In this document: piece by piece, positions 34,050-42,713 of the stretch
Layout of the letters: each line of letters begins with the position of its first letter
Numbering within the stretch: the stretch's first letter is position 1
NCBI RefSeq assembly: GCF_010730195.1
Contig: NZ_AP022613.1
Span: 5,394,001 to 5,458,000 of the forward strand
Length of the DNA stretch: 64,000 bases
Direction of reading: 5' to 3'
DNA from: Mycobacterium conspicuum
GTDB taxonomy: Bacteria > Actinomycetota > Actinomycetes > Mycobacteriales > Mycobacteriaceae
The notes under the pieces: model-generated
The model's input: only the letters and a program-made list of their open reading frames with translations
Told to the model about the DNA's origin: nothing
Databases searched by the model: none
Program-made: the position numbers and the translations under genes

Positions 34050-35146
34050 ACGACCGAACCCACATCGCGGTCCGCAGCCGCTCGCGTTCCTGGACGGACA
34101 ACGCGGTCCGGCTGATCGAGGCCGACGCCCGCCGTAGCGCCGACACGCATTTACTGCGGTATCCGCTGCCGTCGGCGTGGAGCGCCGACGTGGAGCTGTA
34201 CCTCAAAGACGAGACGACCCACATCACCGGCAGCCTCAAACACCGGCTGGCTCGCTCCTTGTTCCTCTACGCGCTGTGCAACGGGTGGATCGACGAGGGC
34301 ACCACGGTGGTCGAGGCGTCGTCGGGTTCCACGGCGATCTCCGAGGCCTATTTCGCGTCGCTGCTCGGCCTGCCGTTCGTCGCCGTCGTGCCCGCGACGA
34401 CCAGTCCCTCCAAGGTGGCATTGATCGAATCACAAGGCGGGCGTTGCCATTTCGTGCAGAACTCGAGCCAGGTGTACGCCGAGGCCGAGCGGGTGGCGCG
34501 CGAGACCGGCGGGCACTACCTGGACCAGTTCACTAACGCCGAGCGCGCCACCGACTGGCGCGGCAACAACAACATCGCCGAGTCGATCTTTGCGCAGATG
34601 CGCGACGAGCGGCACCCCATCCCGGAGTGGATCGTGGTCGGCGCCGGCACCGGCGGAACCAGCGCGACGATCGGGCGCTACATCCGCTACCGGCGGCACG
34701 CGACCCGGTTGTGCGTCGTCGACCCCGAGAACTCGGCGTTCTTCCCCGCCTACGCCGAGGGCCGGGACGACCTTGTGATGGAGGCGTCGTCGCGGATCGA
34801 GGGCATCGGACGGCCGCGGGTCGAGCCGTCGTTTTTGCCCGGCGTGGTCGACCGGATGGTCTCGGTGCCCGACGCGGCATCGATCGCCGCGGCCCGCCAT
34901 GTCAGCGCCGTGCTCGGCCGCCGGGTGGGGCCGTCGACGGGCACCAACGTGTGGGGCGCCTTCGGGTTGCTCGCCGAGATGGTGGCCGAGGGCCGCAGCG
35001 GTTCGGTGGTCACCCTGCTTGCCGACAGCGGCGACCGGTATGCCGACACCTATTTCAGCGACGAGTGGGTCAGCGCCCAGGGGCTTGATCCCAGCGGACC
35101 CGCCGAGGCGCTGGTCGAATTCGAACGCTCATGCGCCTGGAAGTGA
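34046..35146 (+). CDS. cds1: PLP-dependent cysteine desulfhydrase/synthase-like enzyme
   Basis: 366 residues from a TTG overlapping the previous stop. Fold-type II PLP enzyme: the PLP lysine is in HITGSLKHRLA, the phosphate-binding loop in GAGTGGTSATIGRY, and the Asn-Ser/Thr substrate loop in EASSGSTAISEAYF. It matches Mtb Rv3684, named Cds1, which releases H2S from cysteine. Cysteine synthase-like families also produce cysteine from O-acetylserine, and sequence alone does not separate these. The phosphoesterase neighbour suggests a shared transcript. Confidence 0.85.
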   Translation: MNDRTHIAVRSRSRSWTDNAVRLIEADARRSADTHLLRYPLPSAWSADVELYLKDETTHITGSLKHRLARSLFLYALCNGWIDEGTTVVEASSGSTAISEAYFASLLGLPFVAVVPATTSPSKVALIESQGGRCHFVQNSSQVYAEAERVARETGGHYLDQFTNAERATDWRGNNNIAESIFAQMRDERHPIPEWIVVGAGTGGTSATIGRYIRYRRHATRLCVVDPENSAFFPAYAEGRDDLVMEASSRIEGIGRPRVEPSFLPGVVDRMVSVPDAASIAAARHVSAVLGRRVGPSTGTNVWGAFGLLAEMVAEGRSGSVVTLLADSGDRYADTYFSDEWVSAQGLDPSGPAEALVEFERSCAWK

Positions 35147-35206
35147 TGCCCTGCCAGCGGTTTCGCCAGCCGGCGCGCGGGTGCGATAGGCTGTCGAAGC
35201 TTCAAG

Positions 35207-35283
<77 letters not shown>

Positions 35284-35401
35284 CGACTGGTTTATCAAGC
35301 CGGGTTTCGATGACACTAGGCGATCGCGCACGTCGACTGCGCGCTATGGGATTCCATGGCGGCGATCGTCGGCTAGTCTCGCTAACCGCTTGGTCGAACG
35401 C

Positions 35402-36631
35402 TCAATCTCTGCGTCGGGAACTCTTGCGCCGCTGCCTGACGGGCGGCACGGATAGCGTCGGCACAGACCGCCGCATGAACTGATCGAAGTGAGGAACTGT
35501 AAATGCGGCATACCCGTGATTAGGCGTGTAGAGAAGACCCTTCTCAATCAGCCCTGATCGAGTTGGCCCGCATTGCTCCGAACTTCGATTCAGGAGGCGG
35601 GCGACGGCGCTGGCAAGCTGCGGTTGTGGACCAAGTTCGGCCATTGCCCTGAGATACGCCTGTTCGAGTTCCGTAGCACGATCCATCCGCACTCGGAAAA
35701 AGCTGCCGTCGAGCTTGTCCTCATACACCAGCCGAGCCTGTTCGACGTCCGTGCGTGTGATGCGGTCGTTGGAAGCTATCGGCCAAATGGCATAACCGAG
35801 TTCCTGGAGGAAATAGGGGTATCGCCCAGTCACTTCACCCGCAAGTTCTAGTGCGGCGTCTTCGAAGGTGACACCCTCTTCTGCGGCAGGTTTAGACAAC
35901 GCCGCACCAGCGTCTTCCTCGGAAAGCACCCCGATGTCAGGAAACTTGAAAAGCCGTTCCGCGTAAGACTTCGCTTCGCCGGCCAGTTCGGCGATCTGCG
36001 GTAAGCCTGCGCCCACCATGGTCACCGGAAGCTCTCGTTGAACAGTCTTGTGTAATGCAGCGACCAACGCCTCCAGCTGTTCACGCCGCAGAAACTGAAT
36101 CTCGTCAAGCAATAGAACGACGCCGGTCTGGTGGTCTGCAGCGGCTTCACCCACGGCCACAAGTAGTTCGGTCAGGTCTGTGGAGAGGTCACCAGAGTCG
36201 GCGATCCCGTCTGCAGCATCAGTGTCGAGGCCGGCCGTGATCTTACCGTCCGGATCGATGGCTACCGTGAACGATTTGATCACTGCAGCCAGTCGCCGGG
36301 CGCGGTCGCCCCACCGCGCCTTCGGCGACATCTGCAAAAGAGCTGACCGAAATCCTCGGGCAAGCTGTCTCCGGAAGTCGTCGTTGTCGTGCTTGCTGAC
36401 TTCGATCTCGATCGTGGCCCAGTTGCGGGCGTCAGCCTTTTTGTTGAATTGGCCCAGCAACACCGTCTTGCCGACTCCGCGTAGCCCGGTGATGATCATT
36501 GATTGCTCGGTACGCCCGCGTTCGAGTCGCGCTAGCAAGAGATCGAAAGAGGCGAGCTGGTCGTCTCGACCGACGATTAGGGGCGGCTTCGCGCCCGCGT
36601 TAGGTGTGTATGGATTGGAGTGCGGGTCCAT
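35402..36631 (-). CDS. AAA+ ATPase of the AAA_16/ORC-like type, island gene
   Basis: 409 residues from an ATG (MDPHSNPYTPNAG). N-terminal VGRDDQLASFDLLLARLERG is the entry motif of AAA_16-type ATPases; Walker A GLRGVGKTVLL (~47-57), Walker B VVLLLDEIQFL with an arginine sensor region later (GAGLPQIAELAGEAKSYAERLFKFPDIG, adjoining blocks), then a winged-helix-like C-terminus (SGLIEKGLLYTPNHGYAAFTVPHF) and a basic tail (RQRRKSSRRRD). Such stand-alone ATPases occur in mobile islands, sometimes as defence or DNA-handling factors. I cannot assign a specific function. Transcription runs towards the tRNA. Confidence 0.75.
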   Translation of the reverse strand: MDPHSNPYTPNAGAKPPLIVGRDDQLASFDLLLARLERGRTEQSMIITGLRGVGKTVLLGQFNKKADARNWATIEIEVSKHDNDDFRRQLARGFRSALLQMSPKARWGDRARRLAAVIKSFTVAIDPDGKITAGLDTDAADGIADSGDLSTDLTELLVAVGEAAADHQTGVVLLLDEIQFLRREQLEALVAALHKTVQRELPVTMVGAGLPQIAELAGEAKSYAERLFKFPDIGVLSEEDAGAALSKPAAEEGVTFEDAALELAGEVTGRYPYFLQELGYAIWPIASNDRITRTDVEQARLVYEDKLDGSFFRVRMDRATELEQAYLRAMAELGPQPQLASAVARLLNRSSEQCGPTRSGLIEKGLLYTPNHGYAAFTVPHFDQFMRRSVPTLSVPPVRQRRKSSRRRD

Positions 36632-36742
36632 TACAAGCTTTATAGCATCTTATTAGTTTTAGATAAAACCTACTTAGCCTTGTAAAGCGGTCGCCCTTGT
36701 CCCGCAGCTACCATGCGGTGAGCCGTTTACCCAGCTCAGCAC

Positions 36743-36790
36743 CGTTCGGGATGGGTTCAAATCCCGTCACCCCGATCGCCACCCCGACCA
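36743..36790 (+). repeat. Partial duplicates of the tRNA-Pro 3' end (att-like)
   Basis: CGTTCGGGA (36743-36751) plus TGGGTTCAAATCCCG and CACCCCGA (36752-36775, one substitution) repeat tRNA positions 35237-35245 and 35257-35280, with 11 bp deleted between. A second fragment, GCCACCCCGACCA (36778-36790), repeats the tRNA 3' end including CCA. Two stacked fragments suggest more than one integration or excision event. Confidence 0.75.
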
Positions 36791-36928
36791 TTGTTAAATC
36801 TGGTGTCTTCGCACTGAATATCCGCCATTTCATGGCGCGCGGGCCCGCAGTCTCGACATAATCTGTTTGCTGGCACGCCGGTGCCAACAGGGGCCTGCAC
36901 GCAACGTGCCCACACCGAGGAGTCACAC

Positions 36929-37261
36929 ATGAAGAACACCGGACGAATCACCGGTCTGCTTGCCGCCGCGCTGGGCGGTGCCGCAGTCCTCATCGCCCCG
37001 ATCGCCAACGCGGATTCGGCGGACGACGGTTACCTGCAAGCCCTCACGAAGAAAGGCATCTCCTGGCCGAACGGCGGGGACTCGACGATGGTCAACATCG
37101 GGCATGCGGTGTGTGTCGACTGGACCCACGGATTCACGTTCGAGCAAACCTTCGCCGACGCGAAATCGGGACTCCCGCAGTTACAGGACTCCTCCATCGC
37201 CACCATCATGGGTGCGGCGACGGGGGCCTACTGCCCGCAGTTCTCGAGCAAATTTGACTGA
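36929..37261 (+). CDS. Secreted DUF732-type small protein
   Basis: 110 residues from the ATG at 36929, preceded by a GAGGAG SD. Signal peptide ITGLLAAALGGAAVLIAPIANA, then DUF732 features: ADDGYLQALTKKGISW, GHAVCVDW and AATGAYCPQF with two cysteines likely paired. Such proteins are abundant and exported in mycobacteria, with unknown roles. It stands directly after the tRNA remnants and is convergent with another DUF732 gene 15 bp away. Confidence 0.8.
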   Translation: MKNTGRITGLLAAALGGAAVLIAPIANADSADDGYLQALTKKGISWPNGGDSTMVNIGHAVCVDWTHGFTFEQTFADAKSGLPQLQDSSIATIMGAATGAYCPQFSSKFD

Positions 37262-37276
37262 CGCCTGCCGGAGAGC

Positions 37277-37588
37277 TCATTCGCTGGCGAGCCGGTCCGG
37301 GCAGTAAGCCTCGACGCTGGCGCTGACGAAGTAGCCCGCTTCGTTGTAGTACCAATCCGGGTTGCCGACCCGGATGTCGGTGATGACGGCGTTGGCGGGC
37401 TTGCCCGCCTGTAGCTCCGAGCAGATTTCGTGCGCCGACGCGATCAGCGCTTGGGGGTCGGTGATCGGTCGACCCATGTTGTCTTGGATGTTTTTCAGGA
37501 ACTGCGCGTCGTTCGGGTCTGCGTGCGCGGTCGCGGCCGACGCCGTCGCGCTCGCCAGGAACACCGCGATGGATAGCAGTACCTTCAT
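37277..37588 (-). CDS. Secreted DUF732-type small protein, second copy
   Basis: 103 residues from the ATG at 37588 (MKVLLSIAVFLASATASAAT). A signal peptide, then ADPNDAQFLKNIQDNMGRPI, CSELQAGKPANAVITDI, and VSASVEAYCPD: the DUF732 layout with two cysteines. Sequence similarity to the facing copy is modest, so they are old paralogues, not a recent duplication. Confidence 0.8.
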   Translation of the reverse strand: MKVLLSIAVFLASATASAATAHADPNDAQFLKNIQDNMGRPITDPQALIASAHEICSELQAGKPANAVITDIRVGNPDWYYNEAGYFVSASVEAYCPDRLASE

Positions 37589-37941
37589 CGACGACCCTGC
37601 CTCTGGATTGCTTTGCAGGACTGGCCAATTGCAGCCCCGCGATCGGCTGCAGCCTACCGTCGTCGGCGGGGATCCGCGGTGCCGGCTGCGACAGCGTTCG
37701 GGGCGCCAATCCGCGGCGGCTAGTTGAGCCACATCGGCCACACCTGTCACTGGCGGGGAAGCGATGTGCTTTGTGTCCACCAGTGAGCGACAAATCGGTG
37801 GTCGCGGGGCTGTTGCAAATGTCCGCAAATTTCATTGTGTAATCAGGGCGGTCAGACGGCGAAAATCTCGCCGTCACTTCACACCGAAAGCCCTGAGTTC
37901 ACACTCAAATGCTCGCGCACACTCGATTAGAAGCTGCTGAA
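37589..37941. other. Intergenic region of about 350 bp without a gene
   Basis: Open frames here are low-complexity. The part near 37800-37920 is less GC-rich and would hold the promoter of the DUF732 gene at 37588. No RNA gene or clear regulatory box recognised. Confidence 0.4.
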
Positions 37942-38232
37942 CTACGCGCAATCCGCGCAGATCGGTGACGCCCCGTCCGGGCTGCGCAACCGGCTGCGAT
38001 GCTGCACCAAATGGCAACTCGAGCAGGTGAACTCGTCGGCGCGGGCGGGAATCACCGTCACCACCAGTTCTTCACCCGACAGGTCGGCGTCGGGCAGTTC
38101 GAAAAACGTCTCACTTGCGTCGTCGTCGACGATTACCCCCGATGACGGGGGCGCTAAGTCGGGCAGGCCGGACTTGTCCATAGTCTCGACGTCGGACACG
38201 CGGCGTGCGTCATAGTCGCTAACGGTCGTCAT
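37942..38232 (-). CDS. DUF4193 zinc-ribbon-like protein
   Basis: 96 residues from an ATG (MTTVSDYDARRVSD), about the usual length of DUF4193. Acidic N-terminal half, FELPDADLSGEELVV core, then ADEFTCSSCHLVQHRSRL and SPICADCA: two CxxC pairs that likely bind zinc. DUF4193 proteins are widespread in actinobacteria; their partner and role are unknown, though some sit near RNA polymerase-associated genes. Confidence 0.85.
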   Translation of the reverse strand: MTTVSDYDARRVSDVETMDKSGLPDLAPPSSGVIVDDDASETFFELPDADLSGEELVVTVIPARADEFTCSSCHLVQHRSRLRSPDGASPICADCA

Positions 38233-38389
38233 GAGCGATCCCTTCCTGCGCAGCGGCGGGTCTGACCGACTTCCTGCAGTCACCCCTAGGTCACGCGGTG
38301 TACCCCATCGGGGTTCAATCCACACGCAGAAAGCAGAAAGAAATTGCACACGAGCCGAACCGGGGGACAAGCCGGGTTCGAGCGGCCGG

Positions 38390-38902
38390 CTAGAACTCGC
38401 GGCCGCGCAGCGACACCGGCAACAACAGCCAGAACAGGGCGAAAAGCGCCACCGCACATACCCCGGCGACCAGGCCCGGGGTGCGCCCAGCCACCGCAGT
38501 GAAGACGATCGCCGTCACGCCGGTGAGCGCGGCACCCAACAGCGCCAGTCCGGCATAGGCGAACCGGTGCGCCGCCGACACCAGCACCTGCAGTCGGTGC
38601 CGCCGGAACAGCAAGCGGTGCGTAGCCACCGGGGCGATCAGCAGCACCGTCGCGCCCACCGAGCACCCCACGGTGGCCAGATAGAGCACCCGCATGTGCC
38701 CGCTGAGTACGTCGAATCGCTGCTGAAACGGCAGCGTCAGGAGGAACCCGGTGAGCAGCTGCACGCCGGTCTGGACCACCCGCAGCTCCTGCAGCAGGCT
38801 GTTCCAGTTGCGGTCCAACCGTTCGATTTCCGTTTCACCGCGCTCGCGCCGGTCCCACCCCTGATCGTCTTCCGGATGATCGACATCCATAGCCGTGATC
38901 AT
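38390..38902 (-). CDS. DUF6328-type integral membrane protein
   Basis: 170 residues. A charged N-terminus (DQGWDRRERGETEIERLDRNW) leads to LLQELRVVQTGVQLLTGFLL, then four transmembrane helices including YLATVGCSVGATVLLIAPV and LVAGVCAVALFALFWLLLPV. The pattern fits the DUF6328 family of small actinobacterial membrane proteins. Start ATG 38902, with an ATG at 38890 possible. Role unknown. Confidence 0.75.
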   Translation of the reverse strand: MITAMDVDHPEDDQGWDRRERGETEIERLDRNWNSLLQELRVVQTGVQLLTGFLLTLPFQQRFDVLSGHMRVLYLATVGCSVGATVLLIAPVATHRLLFRRHRLQVLVSAAHRFAYAGLALLGAALTGVTAIVFTAVAGRTPGLVAGVCAVALFALFWLLLPVSLRGREF

Positions 38903-38921
38903 CGCACGGCCGCACGCCGTA

Positions 38922-39527
38922 TCAGGTGGCGCTCAGCGCGCGAATGAACCGCTCCATCACCGCGCCGGCTTCACGACGCGCCTCCGCGTGGTCATCGGCC
39001 CGCGCCACGAACAGGGTTGCTTCCCGCATCGCCCCCAATAGCGTCAGCGCTGTCGCCTCCACAGGTTGTGGCGGGATCCGAGAGGCGTCGATGGCGTTCT
39101 TGAGCAGCCCCTGCACCATCCCGATGTTGTAGCGGTTGCCGATCTCGGTCCACCGCGTCCAGCCCAACACGGCCGGGGCGTCCACCAGGACGATCCGCTG
39201 AACCTCCGGGTCGGAGCAGGCATCAAGCCAGAAGTCGGTCCCCAGCCGCATGACTTCGATCGGGTCCGTCTGTTGGGCGGCCACGATCGCCTGGGCCATG
39301 CGCTCGGCTACTTCAGCCTCGACCTGTTCGAAGACCGCCGCGAAAAGTTCGGTCTTGTCGGTGAAGTGGTGATACAGGGCGCCCCTGGTCACGCCCGCCG
39401 CGCGCACGATCGTCTCCAACGCGACATCGGCGAAGCCGTGTGCGGCAAAAAGCGGTCGGGCGGCCGTGACCAGCGCCTCGCGGGTTTCCGCGGCTCGCTC
39501 GGCCTGCGTGCGGCGCGTTTCAACCAT
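38922..39527 (-). CDS. TetR-family repressor
   Basis: 201 residues from the ATG of MVETRRTQAERAAETREAL; an upstream frame to 39569 runs into the operator sequence and is less likely. HTH: ARPLFAAHGFADVALETIVRAAGVTRGALYHHFTDKTELFAAVF, read as three contiguous blocks with the recognition helix near TRGALYHHF. The C-terminal ligand domain has FWLDACSDPEVQRIVLVDAPAVLG, common in regulators of small hydrophobic ligands. It is divergent from the MDMPI-like gene with two operator palindromes between. Confidence 0.9.
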   Translation of the reverse strand: MVETRRTQAERAAETREALVTAARPLFAAHGFADVALETIVRAAGVTRGALYHHFTDKTELFAAVFEQVEAEVAERMAQAIVAAQQTDPIEVMRLGTDFWLDACSDPEVQRIVLVDAPAVLGWTRWTEIGNRYNIGMVQGLLKNAIDASRIPPQPVEATALTLLGAMREATLFVARADDHAEARREAGAVMERFIRALSAT

Positions 39528-39542
39528 CAGCTCTTGCCTTTC

Positions 39543-39580
39543 ATACATACCGTATGTATCTTCATACATACAGTATGTAG
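39543..39580. promoter_or_regulatory. Two TetR operator palindromes
   Basis: ATACATAC-C-GTATGTAT (39543-39559) is a perfect 17-bp palindrome; ATACATAC-A-GTATGTAG (39564-39580) repeats it with one terminal mismatch. Centres are 21 bp apart, two helical turns, so two dimers could bind on one face. Both lie in the gap between the TetR gene and the divergent gene at 39646, and would control both. Confidence 0.8.
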
Positions 39581-39645
39581 GTTTCTAGTTACCTCGCTGA
39601 GAAGTTTCGAAAGTCCAGTATCAAGTCACAAGGAGGGCTACGGAC

Positions 39646-40404
39646 ATGAAGGACATGGGTTCCGCGCTGAAAGCTATCGAGGCCGACCGGGAGACCGTCT
39701 TGGCATTGGCCCGCGAGCTCGACGCCTCCGATTGGACGAAGACCAGCGGCTGCCCGGGCTGGTCGGCGCGAGATGTCTTGTCGCACATGGCTTGTAGCTT
39801 CTGGCTGGCCGTGGACCCGGCGATGCTGCCCGACCCCGCAGCGCTGCCTGCCGAACGGGCAGCCGACCTGTATGTGGAGTCGCGTCGCGACATGACGCAC
39901 GAACAGATTGTGGCCGACTACGACTCGGTCAGCGCCAAGGGCCTTGAGGTGCTCGCCGCGTTGCAGGAACAGGACGCCCAGATCGTTGAGGTGCCGCTGG
40001 GAGACGTCGGAACCTACCCGGCGCCGCTCATCGCGAACGCGTTCGCCTTCGAACATTTCGTCCACCTCAGATATGACCTCCTGGCACCGGGTGGGCCGCT
40101 GAGCGGAGAGGCGCCGTCGGACGAGTTGCGGCTGGCGCCCACCCTCGACTGGATCGAAGCGGCGCTGCCCCAGCAGAACGCGGCCCTGCTGGCGCGCATG
40201 GGCAATGCCGTCGAGATAGACCTCGACGGAAGCGCCGGCCGAAAAATCCGCATCGGCGGCGCTGAGGTCGCCGCCCGCATCACGTGCGGGGCCGAGGCCT
40301 TCGTCCAGTGGGTCACGCAACGAGGCACGTGGGAAGCCTTGGGCGTGCATGCCGAAGGGGACCGATCAATCCAGGAGATCGCTCGTCAGTTCAGGGTGTT
40401 CTGA
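39646..40404 (+). CDS. Mycothiol-dependent maleylpyruvate isomerase-like (DinB/MDMPI) protein
   Basis: 252 residues. N-terminal DinB_2/MDMPI helical bundle with DWTKTSGCPGWSARDVLSHMA (the WSARD-L-H-A pattern with the metal His), then NAFAFEHFVHLRYDLL providing two further histidine candidates for zinc. A C-terminal SCP2-like part is suggested (IDLDGSAGRKIRIGGAEVAARITCGAEAFVQWV, adjoining blocks). This family uses mycothiol to isomerise or conjugate substrates, often in detoxification. Good SD (AAGGAGGG) before the ATG. The divergent TetR is its likely regulator. Confidence 0.82.
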   Translation: MKDMGSALKAIEADRETVLALARELDASDWTKTSGCPGWSARDVLSHMACSFWLAVDPAMLPDPAALPAERAADLYVESRRDMTHEQIVADYDSVSAKGLEVLAALQEQDAQIVEVPLGDVGTYPAPLIANAFAFEHFVHLRYDLLAPGGPLSGEAPSDELRLAPTLDWIEAALPQQNAALLARMGNAVEIDLDGSAGRKIRIGGAEVAARITCGAEAFVQWVTQRGTWEALGVHAEGDRSIQEIARQFRVF

Positions 40405-40451
40405 TTGCCAGACACGTTGAGCTTTGGCAAAACTCGCGTTGAGGCAAACAG

Positions 40452-40820
40452 CTAGCGATTCAGCTTGCCGTCCCGCACGCCGGTCAGGGCGTCATCGAGG
40501 GTCGGATACAGCGGGAAGGTCTTGTCCAGACCCGTCAGGTGAATTGGCCGTCGCGTCGCCGGGCCGCGGGCCACCACGCCGAACTCAGCGGCATCGCCGA
40601 GTTTCTCGTACGTCGCCGCCAGAATCTTGAGTCCCACCGAACCGAGAAATTCCACCCCGGAAAGGTCAATGACCAGCGCGGTCGGGCCTTCGGCCACGAC
40701 TGCACCGATCGCTTGTTCCAAGGCGGGCGCGGTGACAAGGTCGATTTCGCCGCTGACACTGACCACAGCGACCCCATCGTGGTCCGCAACCAGCGTGGTG
40801 ATCGAATCGGGAGCTGACAA
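40452..40820 (-). CDS. rsfB: RsfB, anti-anti-sigma factor (STAS domain)
   Basis: 122 residues, the length of Mtb Rv3687c. STAS fold with VVSVSGEIDLVTAPALEQAI and ALVIDLSGVEFLGSVGLKILA; Ser in the FLGSVG motif aligns with the serine phosphorylated in SpoIIAA/RsbV proteins. In Mtb, RsfB binds the anti-sigma factor UsfX/RsbW to release SigF and is controlled by serine phosphorylation. Here it faces away from the stressosome operon, making it the likely output target. Confidence 0.93.
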   Translation of the reverse strand: MSAPDSITTLVADHDGVAVVSVSGEIDLVTAPALEQAIGAVVAEGPTALVIDLSGVEFLGSVGLKILAATYEKLGDAAEFGVVARGPATRRPIHLTGLDKTFPLYPTLDDALTGVRDGKLNR

Positions 40821-41003
40821 TGGCGATCCTTTGTCCGTGCCTCAAGTCCTTCAGTGTGTGCCAGCCTAACCCGCCCGGCCAACTGCGAGAAGACGAAGCC
40901 CTCAACACTGCGCGTGGCGTCGCCAGGATAGTCTCCCCATAGGGGCCCGCGCCCTGGGAGAGCTGTAACACTTAGGTGCACTTGGGAGGCCTTGGGAGGC
41001 CAC

Positions 41004-41903
41004 ATGTCAGATTCACCGACAGACTCCAACGCCAACGCGACGGCTCAGGCCGCCGTCGTTTCCAGCGAGGGCTTGCTGCCACAGCTGGTCCAACACCTCC
41101 GTCGAAATCGGACGGTGCTGCGCGAAGAGTGGGCCCGCAGGATCACCGCGGCCGAACTGCTGACGGCGATGACGCCCGAGGAGATCTTCTCCGAGGCGAC
41201 TGCCGTCTACGACAACTACGTCGAGGTGCTCGAGACCGGTAGCGTCGAGGCGCTGCAGGATTACGCGCGCGACCTGTCCGAGCGCATCATCCCGCGAGGG
41301 GTGGAAACCGACGAGGTACTCGGGATCGTGCTGCTGCTGCGCGACGTGCTGGCCCGCTCGCTGTTCGAGAAGTATCAGGCCGAGTTCGACATGCTGAACC
41401 GCGTTCTGGACGCCTATGAGCCGGCGGCCAACCGTATCGCCAATACCGTGGGCGTGTCCTTCGTGCAGGAACGCGAGCGCATCATCCGCCAGCAGCAGGA
41501 AGCCATCCGCGAGCTGTCCACGCCGGTGCTGCAGGTGCGCGAGCAGCTGCTGATTCTGCCCATCATCGGCGTGCTCGACAGTCAGCGCGCTCGACAAGTC
41601 ACCGAGCAGTTGCTGCGCGCCATCCGGGCGAACCGCGCGAAGGTCGTGGTCATCGACATCACCGGTGTGCCCACCATCGACTCCACCGTGGCCAACCACC
41701 TGGTGCAGACGGTTGACGCGTCGGGCTTGATGGGTGCGAGCGTGATCATCACCGGGCTGTCCTCCGAGATCGCCCTGACACTGGTGACGATCGGCCTGGA
41801 CCTGTCGAAGATGAATGCCGTCGGCGACCTGCAGGGCGGCATCGAAGAAGCCGAGCGCCTGCTCGGGTACGAGGTCACCCGCACCGGCGAGCAAACCGGC
41901 TAA
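41004..41903 (+). CDS. RsbR-type stressosome sensor/scaffold protein
   Basis: 299 residues from the ATG at 41004, preceded by GGGAGGCCAC within an 10-bp direct repeat; a TTG at 40992 is possible. N-terminal RsbRD-like domain (LPQLVQHLRRNRTVLREEWARRI, IIPRGVETDEVLGIVLLLRDV), then a linker helix and a STAS domain (LLILPIIGVLDSQRARQVTEQLL, VVVIDITGVPTIDSTVANHLVQ). The IDST serine/threonine corresponds to the RsbRA Thr205 region that RsbT phosphorylates; a Thr in ELSTPVLQVREQ precedes the STAS domain. With RsbS and RsbT it should form the cytosolic stressosome complex. First gene of the operon. Confidence 0.9.
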   Translation: MSDSPTDSNANATAQAAVVSSEGLLPQLVQHLRRNRTVLREEWARRITAAELLTAMTPEEIFSEATAVYDNYVEVLETGSVEALQDYARDLSERIIPRGVETDEVLGIVLLLRDVLARSLFEKYQAEFDMLNRVLDAYEPAANRIANTVGVSFVQERERIIRQQQEAIRELSTPVLQVREQLLILPIIGVLDSQRARQVTEQLLRAIRANRAKVVVIDITGVPTIDSTVANHLVQTVDASGLMGASVIITGLSSEIALTLVTIGLDLSKMNAVGDLQGGIEEAERLLGYEVTRTGEQTG

Positions 41904-41923
41904 GCGCGACCGTAACCAGCCAT

Positions 41924-42313
41924 ATGCCAGTACCGATCCTGAAACAGGGTGCGATTCTGATCGCAACGGTGCAAGCTGCGCTCACCGATTCCGACACCGA
42001 GCGGCTGCGGTATGACCTCATGGAGAGGGTCAGCCGGTTTCGCGCGCAGGGCATCGTCGTCGACGTCACCGCCATCGACGTGATGGATTCCTTTGCCGCG
42101 CGGTCGCTGCGGACGATCGCGCACATGACCCGGCTGCGCGGCGCCATCACGGTGATCGTGGGCCTGCAGCCAGAGGTGGCTTTCGCGATGGTGCAGTTGG
42201 GCCTGGCGTTCGACGACATGAACACCGCGCTAGACCTCGAAGAAGGGATAGCGCTCCTGAATCGCAAACTGGGACTGGGCAAATCGACGATCGGGCGCGA
42301 CGGTGGCGGGTGA
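41924..42313 (+). CDS. RsbS stressosome STAS scaffold
   Basis: 129 residues. A single STAS domain with the RsbS features: MPVPILKQGAILIATVQAAL at the N-terminus, VVVDVTAIDVMDSFAARSLR containing Ser56, the residue phosphorylated by RsbT (Ser59 in B. subtilis), and LQPEVAFAMVQLGLAFDDMNTALDLEEGI, given as adjoining blocks. Unphosphorylated RsbS traps RsbT; phosphorylation releases it. The start is ATG 41924; 20-bp gap after rsbR and 11-bp overlap with rsbT. Confidence 0.93.
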   Translation: MPVPILKQGAILIATVQAALTDSDTERLRYDLMERVSRFRAQGIVVDVTAIDVMDSFAARSLRTIAHMTRLRGAITVIVGLQPEVAFAMVQLGLAFDDMNTALDLEEGIALLNRKLGLGKSTIGRDGGG

Positions 42314-42713
42314 GATCGTCGTCGCGATCAACAACCCCGACGACATCGTCAACGCCCGCAAAGCCGGGCACGAGCTGGCCCTCGGTCTGGGATTTTCTCT
42401 AACTGACGTCACGATGATCGCCACGGCGATCTCGGAAGTCGCGCGCAATATCACCAGCTACGCCGGCCACGGTGCGGTGCGGGTGGAGGTGGCCGACCGG
42501 GAGGGCCGCAGGGCGCTGATCATTCGCGCCGAGGACGAGGGCCCCGGCATCGCCGACATCGAACGGGCGATGGAAGACGGCTATTCGACCGGACGCGGGC
42601 TGGGTCTCGGCTTGCCCGGTTCGCGGCGCCTGATGGACCGCATGATCGTGGAATCCGAGCTCGGGCGCGGAACGGTCATCGAGATGTGGAAGTGGGTGCC
42701 GGCGCGTGCTTGA
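42303..42713 (+). CDS. RsbT serine/threonine kinase of the stressosome
   Basis: 136 residues from a GTG. HATPase fold: N box ISEVARNITSYAGHG, G1 box EDEGPGI, G2 box GYSTGRGLGLGLPGSRRLMD. The sequence matches RsbT more than RsbW: it lacks the extension of RsbW kinases. It phosphorylates RsbR and RsbS, then leaves the complex to activate RsbU phosphatase, here probably the 747-residue protein two genes downstream. Overlaps both neighbours. Confidence 0.92.
   Translation: MAGEIVVAINNPDDIVNARKAGHELALGLGFSLTDVTMIATAISEVARNITSYAGHGAVRVEVADREGRRALIIRAEDEGPGIADIERAMEDGYSTGRGLGLGLPGSRRLMDRMIVESELGRGTVIEMWKWVPARA

Larger units (their letters stand above)
35284..36790. mobile_element. Small genomic island at the 3' end of tRNA-Pro
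   Basis: The segment between the intact tRNA and broken copies of its 3' end is visibly AT-richer than its surroundings (for instance near 36640-36670), carries one ATPase gene, and has no counterpart that I recall in Mtb at this site. tRNA 3' ends are standard attachment sites for tyrosine integrases. No integrase is present, so it is a remnant or a satellite that depends on an enzyme elsewhere. Confidence 0.6.
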
